The notes beneath the pieces were generated by a model. It was not told the DNA's origin. It did no database searches and saw nothing but the letters and a program-made list of their open reading frames with translations. This document shows, piece after piece, positions 6,403 through 11,906 of a DNA stretch of 11,906 nt. Both the position numbers and the translations under genes were made by a program. Position 1 is the stretch's first letter; each line of letters opens with the position of its first letter. Source of the DNA: Asaia bogorensis (GTDB lineage Bacteria > Pseudomonadota > Alphaproteobacteria > Acetobacterales > Acetobacteraceae). The stretch lies in NCBI GenBank assembly GCA_945871455.1, contig CAMBXJ010000073.1, positions 1 through 11,906 on the forward strand, written 5' to 3'.

Positions 6403-6426
6403 CGCGCTCAGGGGCCGGGACGTGGC
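6403..6426. repeat. Shared upstream motif, copy 2
   Basis: This is the second copy of the motif at 4964-4987, in the same orientation, with an exact 18-nt core at 6409-6426. It begins 146 nt upstream of the binding-protein start, almost the same distance as copy 1 from the hydrolase start. No inverted-repeat element follows this copy. Confidence 0.75.
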
Positions 6427-6602
6427 GTAGCGGCTTCGGTCGCATGGTCCTGTCATCATGTGCCCGAGCAGGCCCATTTGGATGCGGGGCCAGGACTGGC
6501 GGCGTGTCCGTGGTCCCCTTTGCTCGTGAGCACGCGAACCGGCCATCCCCTCACCAACGGCCTAACAGATGTAGCGGGCAAGCACGAACGCGGTCTGGCT
6601 GC

Positions 6603-8165
6603 TCAATTGACTCGCTTTTCCCGCCCTTCCCAGAACGGTTTGCGCAGTTCGGTTTTCAGGATCTTGCCCGCGCCGGACAGGGGCAGGGGGGCCGTATGGA
6701 AGTCGATGGTGCGGGGGCATTTGTAACCCGCGATGCGTTCATGGCAGTGGGCGATGATCGCTTCCGCTGTCGCCTCCATGCCGGGCTTCAGGCGGATGAT
6801 GGCATGTACGCGTTCGCCCCATTTTTCGTCCGGCACGCCGATCACGGCGCATTCGGCGACGGCGGGGTGGCTGTAGATCGCTTCTTCGGTCTCGGCGGAG
6901 TAGATGTTCTCGCCGCCGCTGATGATCATATCCTTCACGCGATCGACGACGTAGACGAAGCCTTCGTCGTCCATGTAGCCGCCGTCACCGGTGTGCAGCC
7001 AGCCGTTGCGCAGCGTATGGGCCGTCATCTCCGGCTGCTTCCAGTAGCCGAGCATGACCATGGATCCACGGGCGCAGATTTCACCGACGGTGCCGCGAGG
7101 AACCTCGTTGTCGTCCGCGTCGTGGATTTGCACTTCCATGTCCAGCACCCCGTGGCCCGCGGACTTCGATCGGCCGGCCATCGGCCCCTCGAACACGCAA
7201 TAGCGGGGATCGAGCGCGGTGATCAGCGGCGATGCCTCGGACTGGCCATACAGATGCACCAGTTTCGTGCCGGGCATGATCTCCGCCGCCCGCTTCGCCA
7301 CCGCGTCCGGCATGGGGGACGCGCCGAACAGCAGGCGTTCCAGGCTGGACAGATCGTATTGCTCTACGTCCGGATGGTGGACGAGCATGTTGATCATGGT
7401 CGGCACCAGAAGCAGGTGGGTGATCCGCTGTTCAGAGATCAACTTCAGGGCCGCGAGGGGATCGAAGCGGGGCGCGAAGAAGTGCATGCCGCCTCGCCCG
7501 GTGACCACGAAGGTCATGGCGTTGTCCGCCAGATGGAACATGGGCGGCAGGTGCGCATAGCGCGTCAGTTCGTCGATCACCGTGTAGTGCTGGATGTTCA
7601 CGGCGTTGGCGACGATGTTGTCATGCGACAGCATCACGCCCTTGGACCGGCCCGTCGTGCCGCCCGTGTAGAAAATCCCGGCGAGGTCCTTGTCTGCCCC
7701 GATCGAGTCCCGCCACGGCTCCGCCCCTTCCAGCATCGCCTCGTAGTCCGTCAGGCCGTCCGGCGTGGGGCCATCGCCGATATAGATCACGCGGCGCAGG
7801 TCCGGGGTTTCCGGCAGGACCCTGGGGAGCATGGGGACGAACGCGTCATCGACGAACAGGGCCGCGCATCCGGCATCCGTTAGCCAGAACACGATTTCCG
7901 GTGGCGCCAAACGGGTGTTGATGGGGACAAAGACGAAGCCGCCATGCGACAGCCCGAACAGGCATTCCAGGTAGCGGTCGCTGTTCAACGCCAAGATGCC
8001 GATTCGGTCGCCAGGCTTGAAGCCCTGTTCATGTAACGCTCCGGCAAGGCGGCGCATGCGCATGTCGAATTCCCGCCAGGTGCGCGTCCGATCGCCGTTG
8101 ATGGTGGCGGTCTGATTGGCCCTGATCTGCACCGCTCGGCGGACAAATTGTGTGATTTGTGACAT
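6603..8165 (-). CDS. Acyl-CoA synthetase (AMP-forming, class I adenylate-forming enzyme)
   Basis: This 520-residue enzyme activates a carboxylic acid with ATP to an acyl-adenylate and then to the CoA thioester in the cytoplasm. All core motifs of the ANL superfamily are present: the phosphate loop YTGGTTGRSKGVMLSH (166-181), LYGQSEASP (305-313), WLHTGDGGYMDDEGF (389-403), VDRVKDMIISGGENIYS (407-423), and the C-terminal catalytic lysine K501 in PLSGAGKILK. The length is standard for the medium/long-chain or aryl-acid (FadD/LcfB-like) group; acyl specificity cannot be read. GGAGG (8174-8178) lies 8 nt before the ATG. The gene is 158 nt downstream of the regulator and 345 nt upstream of the binding-protein gene, all on the minus strand, so separate promoters are likely. 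In context it could activate the acid product formed by the neighbouring hydrolase and SDR (inference). Confidence 0.95.
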   Translation of the reverse strand: MSQITQFVRRAVQIRANQTATINGDRTRTWREFDMRMRRLAGALHEQGFKPGDRIGILALNSDRYLECLFGLSHGGFVFVPINTRLAPPEIVFWLTDAGCAALFVDDAFVPMLPRVLPETPDLRRVIYIGDGPTPDGLTDYEAMLEGAEPWRDSIGADKDLAGIFYTGGTTGRSKGVMLSHDNIVANAVNIQHYTVIDELTRYAHLPPMFHLADNAMTFVVTGRGGMHFFAPRFDPLAALKLISEQRITHLLLVPTMINMLVHHPDVEQYDLSSLERLLFGASPMPDAVAKRAAEIMPGTKLVHLYGQSEASPLITALDPRYCVFEGPMAGRSKSAGHGVLDMEVQIHDADDNEVPRGTVGEICARGSMVMLGYWKQPEMTAHTLRNGWLHTGDGGYMDDEGFVYVVDRVKDMIISGGENIYSAETEEAIYSHPAVAECAVIGVPDEKWGERVHAIIRLKPGMEATAEAIIAHCHERIAGYKCPRTIDFHTAPLPLSGAGKILKTELRKPFWEGREKRVN

Positions 8166-8323
8166 GCTTCACCCCTCCCTTTCCGGGAAGCAGACCACAG
8201 GCCCGACCGGTGTGGCAACGTCTCGGTCTAGTGTCCAATGGGCGGCTTTCCCTGTTCGGGGCGATGACCGGTCGATTGACAGGTATCACCGTCGATCGTT
8301 GCGAGGGTGCCGCGCCCTTTACA

Positions 8324-10504
8324 TCACCACCTGTCGGGCCGGCACCCCGCGACCGGAAGCCCCGCCGCTCGCAGCCCGGTCCGCAGCCGCTCCCATGTCT
8401 CGGCCTGGCTGATCGGGTAAAGATGCAGCAGCCAGCGGCCGATCGTCGCCTCGGTCGGGGCTTCGTCGCCGAACCAGTTGTCGCGGACCAGGGCGTAGAA
8501 GCGGCGCACATCCTCCCGCGCCTCCTCGAGACGACCCAGGTTGGCCAGCGCGGCGGCGCGCCAGGCGGGCAGGGTGGTCAGCACATCCTGCGCCCGATCC
8601 AGCGCAGCGATCGTACCTTCGTCGTCACCGATCAGGTAGCAGATGCTGCCCTGGTAGACCCAATGGGTTAGGCCGGGGAACAAGGTCATCTCCATGGCCT
8701 GCGCGCCCAGTTCCTGCGCCCGTTCGGCGTGGCCGCAAAACGCGTGGAACATCGCCGCCGCGATCAGGGTCCATGAATCGTTGGGGTTGAGTTCGCAGGC
8801 CAGATCCATATGCAACTCGGCCTGCGTGTAGCGTTGGTTCATCGCCAGCGACCAGCCCAGGCACAGTTCCGCCCGGGAATCGCGCGGATCCAGTTGCACC
8901 GCCTGTTGTGCCAGCACCAGGGTGCGTGCCTGTTTTTCAGGATCGCGGAACATGCCCGGATAGACAAAGTGCATGCCGTTGTTCATTTGCACCAGGCTAC
9001 TGTACAGCGGCGAGAACCCGGGCGCTCGCTCGATCCCCTCGGCGAACATCTGCGCCGCGCGGTTCCAGTTGTCGGGGCTGAAATAGCGGATCAGCGACTG
9101 GCCGCGCAGCCAGGTGTCGTAGACTTCCAGCGACACATCCGGTACATGCGCCTGGCGGGTCAGACGCTCGGTCGACATCTGCACGTTCAGGGTCGCGGCG
9201 ATGCGGCGCACGATCCGCCGCTGTGCCTCGAACCAATTGGCCAGGCGCAATTCGAACCGCTCGGACCAAATCGCGATGCCGCTGCCGCGATCCTGGAGCA
9301 CCATCACGACATTGATCGTGCCGCCGGCCTGATAGGCCGTGGTGGTGACCGCGAACCGCGCCGAGACCGGGGCGCCGGTGTGATCGGACGGCACGTCGGC
9401 ATCCGATCCGCTGACATACCACTCCCGGAACCGCACCAGACAGGCGATCAGGTCCAGCCGGAATCCCTCCACCAGATGCGCCTGGTCCGCCGCGACGCCA
9501 TTCATCGCGAAGGCCTCGATCGAAACGGCGGGTTTCGGCGGCGCCAGCCGCGGCGGAGTTTGGGTCTTCGCGCCATAGCGCTGCGGCACCATCAACTGGC
9601 TGACTTCCCGCCGGTTGACGAAGGAGCCGGTATCGGAGTCCGTGTCGCTGGCGGTGGCCGGTTCGCGCGCGTCCGCCGGCGCCACCCCGTTTGCCAGCCC
9701 GTTTGGCGCCACCTCCGGCGGTCCGGGCTCGAACTCGCCCAGCTTCACCCGCACATAGACGTTCTCGGTTTCGGCCGAGGGCGGCATGTCGTGATCGTCG
9801 CCCAGGATCTGCTTGATGCGGGTGAAGGCAGCAAGCGCCGCGGCGACCTCCCCATCCTCGGCGGCGCAGCGCATGAACACGCGGCAGGCATCCTCATGCG
9901 TTGGATCCAGTCGCAACGCGGCTTCCGCCAGCCGGCGGCGGCGCCAGCGTGGCAGGGCCTCATCGCGATAGGCGTCCTCCAGCCCCAGCAGCAGCCGGTC
10001 CTTCAGCGCCTGGCGACGGGAGAGCAACCAGACATGGAAGGCGGGATCCAGACTCTCGAACCCGGCCATCAGAATCTCGTCCAGCCGCTCATGCCGCAGC
10101 AGTGCGTCCGGCGCATCCTGTCCCGCGACGGCTCGCAACGTGTCCACGATATCGACCTGGAACAGGTTCGGGACCAGGCCGACCGCCAGGCGCGATGTCG
10201 TGAAGGCCAGACAATCGTGCGCGATCAATGCCTCCCGCGTTTCATGCACCGCTTGGCGCAAGGTCGCGCGGGCCTTGCGTTCCTCCGATTCGCTCCAGAG
10301 CAGGCCGGCCAGGCGTTCCCGGGACTCCTGGTTGGCATCGCTGAGCGCCAGGCATGCCAGCATGGCCCGCGCCTTCTGGTTCGGCAGGCGGACAGCGGTG
10401 CCGTTCACGAACAAGCCGATCCCGTCGATCAGGTTGACCGACAGAACGGGATCGGCGGCGGAGCGGCCGGATGCAGCGGGCGTGATCAGGACGGAATCGG
10501 GCAT
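8324..10504 (-). CDS. SARP/BTAD-type transcriptional regulator with TolB-like and TPR regions
   Basis: This 726-residue protein begins with an OmpR-like winged-helix DNA-binding region (about 21-105; LPNQKARAMLACLAL and the recognition area RKARATLRQAVHETREAL) followed by an alpha-helical bacterial transcriptional activation domain (about 113-255, including LDPTHEDACRVFMRCAAEDGEVAAALAAF). A Pro/Ala/Asp-rich linker (257-325) leads to an alpha/beta module resembling the TolB-N-like domain of CadC/adenylate-cyclase-type proteins (about 325-440). TPR-like helices fill the rest (about 460-700; LAQQAVQLDPRDSRAELCLGWSLA is a typical repeat). No membrane span is visible, so it is likely a cytoplasmic activator sensing a ligand or partner through the TPR part. 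The ATG lacks a good Shine-Dalgarno sequence, so the start is less certain than those of its neighbours. It heads the minus-strand gene array and may control it (inference). Confidence 0.82.
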   Translation of the reverse strand: MPDSVLITPAASGRSAADPVLSVNLIDGIGLFVNGTAVRLPNQKARAMLACLALSDANQESRERLAGLLWSESEERKARATLRQAVHETREALIAHDCLAFTTSRLAVGLVPNLFQVDIVDTLRAVAGQDAPDALLRHERLDEILMAGFESLDPAFHVWLLSRRQALKDRLLLGLEDAYRDEALPRWRRRRLAEAALRLDPTHEDACRVFMRCAAEDGEVAAALAAFTRIKQILGDDHDMPPSAETENVYVRVKLGEFEPGPPEVAPNGLANGVAPADAREPATASDTDSDTGSFVNRREVSQLMVPQRYGAKTQTPPRLAPPKPAVSIEAFAMNGVAADQAHLVEGFRLDLIACLVRFREWYVSGSDADVPSDHTGAPVSARFAVTTTAYQAGGTINVVMVLQDRGSGIAIWSERFELRLANWFEAQRRIVRRIAATLNVQMSTERLTRQAHVPDVSLEVYDTWLRGQSLIRYFSPDNWNRAAQMFAEGIERAPGFSPLYSSLVQMNNGMHFVYPGMFRDPEKQARTLVLAQQAVQLDPRDSRAELCLGWSLAMNQRYTQAELHMDLACELNPNDSWTLIAAAMFHAFCGHAERAQELGAQAMEMTLFPGLTHWVYQGSICYLIGDDEGTIAALDRAQDVLTTLPAWRAAALANLGRLEEAREDVRRFYALVRDNWFGDEAPTEATIGRWLLHLYPISQAETWERLRTGLRAAGLPVAGCRPDRW

Positions 10505-10690
10505 GAATCGCGTCAGTGGAAGGGATTACCGTCCGTATCTTAAGCCCTGTACGGCCGGTTGGCGCAATCCGTCGCCGTGCCGTCGCATCGACTGATTCAT
10601 CTGGGCGGTCGCGCAGCCGCGGAGCATCGCGGTTCCCCCCGGCCCGTGAAGTCGGTAGGGTCCACCGTCTTGCCAAGGCGGAACGCTGTT

Positions 10691-11035
10691 ATGAAACTCC
10701 TATTGTTGCTCGTCATTGTCTCGGCTGGCGGCTTCTTCGGCTATCCGCTGATTAACGAGGATTCATCCAGTGAGTGCGATGCGCTGGAGCGGATCGCCGT
10801 CCGGACCTTTGCCGACATCAAGGACAAGGGCCCGCAGGCGCAAGGCACGATCGCCGAACAGGTGATCGGCCAATTGTTGCAGGGAACCTCGAAGGGCCAG
10901 TTCGCCCAGGTCGCCGTGCGCAACCAGTTTCCCGATCTGCCGGTCGGCGCGGCCTGTGCGCTGCTTTATTGGAAAGCCCTGGTCGATCCCGAGGGATTCC
11001 GTAAGGACCCCACCCGCCTGCGCCCCGGGTCGTGA
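10691..11035 (+). CDS. Small exported or membrane-anchored protein, unknown function
   Basis: This 114-residue protein opens with MKLLLLLVIVSAGGFFGYPLI, a signal peptide or N-terminal membrane anchor; there is no lipobox Cys directly after it. The mature part is mixed alpha-helical and has just two cysteines, C29 and C89, which could form a disulfide in the periplasm. I do not recognise the family. The frame extends upstream to 10559, but those extra 44 residues are Arg/Pro-rich and would bury the signal sequence, so the ATG at 10691 is chosen. A purine stretch (aaggcgga, 10675-10682) is an imperfect ribosome site. It is divergent from the regulator gene across 186 nt and is followed by a good hairpin terminator, so it is probably a single-gene transcript. 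Confidence 0.7.
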   Translation: MKLLLLLVIVSAGGFFGYPLINEDSSSECDALERIAVRTFADIKDKGPQAQGTIAEQVIGQLLQGTSKGQFAQVAVRNQFPDLPVGAACALLYWKALVDPEGFRKDPTRLRPGS

Positions 11036-11131
11036 GCAACACCCGGTAACGCACCCTTGGTGACGCGATCACGTCCGCAAGCGCACGCTGTTGCCACCTC
11101 ATCTGACCCCAAGCGCGGGTCTCTCCCGGTC

Positions 11132-11160
11132 ATGGCGGGTTCAGACCCGCCATTCTTGAT
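11132..11160 (+). terminator. Rho-independent terminator candidate
   Basis: A perfect 9-bp GC-rich stem, atggcgggt (11132-11140) and acccgccat (11145-11153), with loop tcag is followed by tcttgattt. It lies 97 nt past the stop of the small exported protein gene. The stem is strong but the T tract is broken, and a REP-like repeat unit is an alternative. Confidence 0.5.
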
Positions 11161-11296
11161 TTGCGGTGTTGCTCTCAACGGGATCATGGATGGCCGGCCT
11201 GCTCGGACCCTGCCGGTGCGGGCGATACCGGTGTGGGCCAATACGATGGGGGACTGGCCACGCGCCAAATGGACCAGCTATTGGTGCACGGCGCCT

Positions 11297-11333
11297 GAGT
11301 GTCCCGCCGTTTTCCGCCACGGTGAAAACACTC
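11297..11333. promoter_or_regulatory. Interrupted inverted repeat before the SDR ribosome site
   Basis: gagtgt (11297-11302) pairs with acactc (11328-11333), and the inner gttttc (11309-11314) pairs with gaaaac (11324-11329), with a 9-nt loop. The two pairings overlap by two bases on the right-hand side. The structure ends 8 nt before GGAGG at 11342-11346, so it could be an operator or an mRNA leader hairpin. Function is unproven. Confidence 0.3.
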
Positions 11334-11354
11334 CTGCCGTCGGAGGAACCTGAA

Positions 11355-11906
11355 ATGTCCGAATTCACCGGCAAACGCATCGTTGTCACCGGCGGCGCTG
11401 GTGGGATCGGCGTGGAAACCGCGCGCCTGTTCATGGAACAGGGCGGTCACGTCATCATGGTCGACCAGGACCCCGACCGCCTCGCCGCCGCACAAGAACG
11501 CCTCGGGCGCGTTCGGCTCGGCATTTGGACCTCGGCGCTGGATACGCCTGCGGCCTGCGCCGCCGCGTTGGACGCCGCCGGCGGTCCGGTCTTCGCCATG
11601 ATCCACTTGGCCGGTGTGTATGAGCCCGATGCCCTGGATGCTGACGACCACGCGGTCTGGAACCGCGCCATCGCCGCCAACCTGACCAATGCCTATGACA
11701 TGGCGGTGGCCTTCAAAACTCGCTTCGATCGGCGGGATACGGCGCGGATCGTCCTGGCCAGCTCTATCGCCTATCGTCGCGGCAGCGCCAACCGGCTGTC
11801 CTATTCGGCGGCGAAGGGGGGCATTGTCGGCCTGACCCGTGCCCTGTCGCGCCAGTTGGCTCCGGATGTGCTGGTGAATGCCATCGCGCCGGGCGTGATC
11901 GAAACC
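11355..11906 (+). CDS. Short-chain dehydrogenase/reductase, N-terminal part (3' end outside window)
   Basis: The frame is open to the last base and gives 184 residues of a classical SDR. VTGGAGGIG (11-19) is the cofactor loop, and Asp37 at the end of strand two (MVDQD) points to NAD. The catalytic set is N109 (ANLTNAYD), S137 (ASSIAY), Y150 and K154 (YSAAKGG), with the standard 13-residue Ser-Tyr spacing, then NAIAPGVIET (175-184) as in FabG-like enzymes. The usual NNAG block reads HLAG (84-87), an uncommon form. GGAGG (11342-11346) lies exactly 8 nt before the ATG. It runs away from the small-protein gene, beyond a terminator, so it likely starts a new plus-strand operon that continues to the right. 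The substrate is unknown. Confidence 0.92.
   Translation, partial: MSEFTGKRIVVTGGAGGIGVETARLFMEQGGHVIMVDQDPDRLAAAQERLGRVRLGIWTSALDTPAACAAALDAAGGPVFAMIHLAGVYEPDALDADDHAVWNRAIAANLTNAYDMAVAFKTRFDRRDTARIVLASSIAYRRGSANRLSYSAAKGGIVGLTRALSRQLAPDVLVNAIAPGVIET

Larger units (their letters stand above)
6258..6602. other. Non-coding region upstream of the binding-protein gene
   Basis: This 345-nt gap holds the binding-protein leader, a ten-base tandem duplication (cccgcgccat/cccgcgccac at 6321-6340), the second copy of the shared motif (6403-6426) and a small near-palindrome, tgctcgtgagca (6521-6532), beyond the end of the acyl-CoA synthetase gene. No gene was recognised, and no terminator with a T run or canonical promoter was found. 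Confidence 0.5.
11036..11354. other. Non-coding region between the small protein and the second SDR
   Basis: This 319-nt gap has no supportable gene. It contains the terminator hairpin at 11132-11153 and an interrupted inverted repeat at 11297-11333 just before the ribosome site of the SDR. No clear promoter hexamers were seen. Confidence 0.5.

Noticed and set aside
4964..6426. Reading the two 24-nt copies as borders of a transposon carrying the binding-protein gene
   Set aside because: The copies are direct, not inverted, no transposase lies between them, and their equal distance to two gene starts fits upstream elements better.
6282..7883. Plus-strand open frame of 533 codons antisense to the acyl-CoA synthetase
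   Set aside because: It mirrors a gene with all ANL motifs, is rich in His/Arg/Asp/Gly as expected for antisense GC-rich frames, and shows no domain or ribosome site.
8276..8281. TTGACA on the plus strand between the regulator and acyl-CoA synthetase genes
   Set aside because: No suitable -10 box at normal spacing, and the downstream plus strand is antisense to the regulator.
8810..10543. Plus-strand open frame of 577 codons antisense to the regulator
   Set aside because: Composition is dominated by Arg, Gln, His and Gly with no recognisable fold; the minus-strand frame has clear BTAD and TPR sequence.
10537..10567. Possible regulator promoter (TTGCGC and TAAGAT on the minus strand)
   Set aside because: The spacer is 19 nt and the -35 match is poor, so it was not listed as a promoter.

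Overview
The window looks like chromosomal DNA from a GC-rich (visibly well over 60%) Gram-negative bacterium, most likely an alphaproteobacterium of the Acetobacteraceae/Rhodospirillales type. That placement is inferred from gene style only: an orphan tripartite-tricarboxylate (Bug-type) binding protein, a COG3618-type amidohydrolase with a FESNFP motif, a SARP-like regulator fused to TPRs, and GGAGG ribosome sites about 8 nt before the starts. No rRNA, tRNA, CRISPR array or phage gene was seen.

Layout. 1-846 (+) is the C-terminal part of an MFS permease. 1130-2203 (-) is an amidohydrolase. 2219-2790 separates it from the next gene and holds the 5' remnant of an ISAs1-like transposase (2484-2648, +). 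2791-3762 (-) is an SDR oxidoreductase and 3871-4824 (-) a haloalkane-dehalogenase-like alpha/beta hydrolase. 4825-5282 is non-coding and unusually structured: three 16-bp tandem repeats, a motif shared with another upstream region, and a 196-bp element bounded by 31-bp near-perfect inverted repeats. 5283-6257 (-) is an exported Bug-type binding protein. 6258-6602 is non-coding and holds the second copy of the shared motif. 6603-8165 (-) is an acyl-CoA synthetase and 8324-10504 (-) a SARP/BTAD-TolB-like-TPR regulator. 10691-11035 (+) encodes a small exported or anchored protein of unknown function, followed by a likely terminator. 11355 to the right edge (+) is a second SDR, cut by the window.

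How the genes may work together (inference). The minus-strand genes fit a small catabolic island: capture of an organic acid by the binding protein, hydrolysis or dehalogenation by the alpha/beta hydrolase, oxidation of the alcohol by the SDR, CoA activation by the synthetase, and a further hydrolytic step by the amidohydrolase. The regulator at the head of the array could control it. The substrate cannot be read from sequence. The most unusual structure is non-coding: a 24-nt sequence (2 mismatches) lies in the same orientation about 140-146 nt upstream of both the hydrolase and the binding-protein starts, and one copy directly abuts the inverted-repeat element.

For four minus-strand genes the longest reading frame starts too early. 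A Shine-Dalgarno-like sequence 7-8 nt before an internal ATG supports the shorter starts used here.
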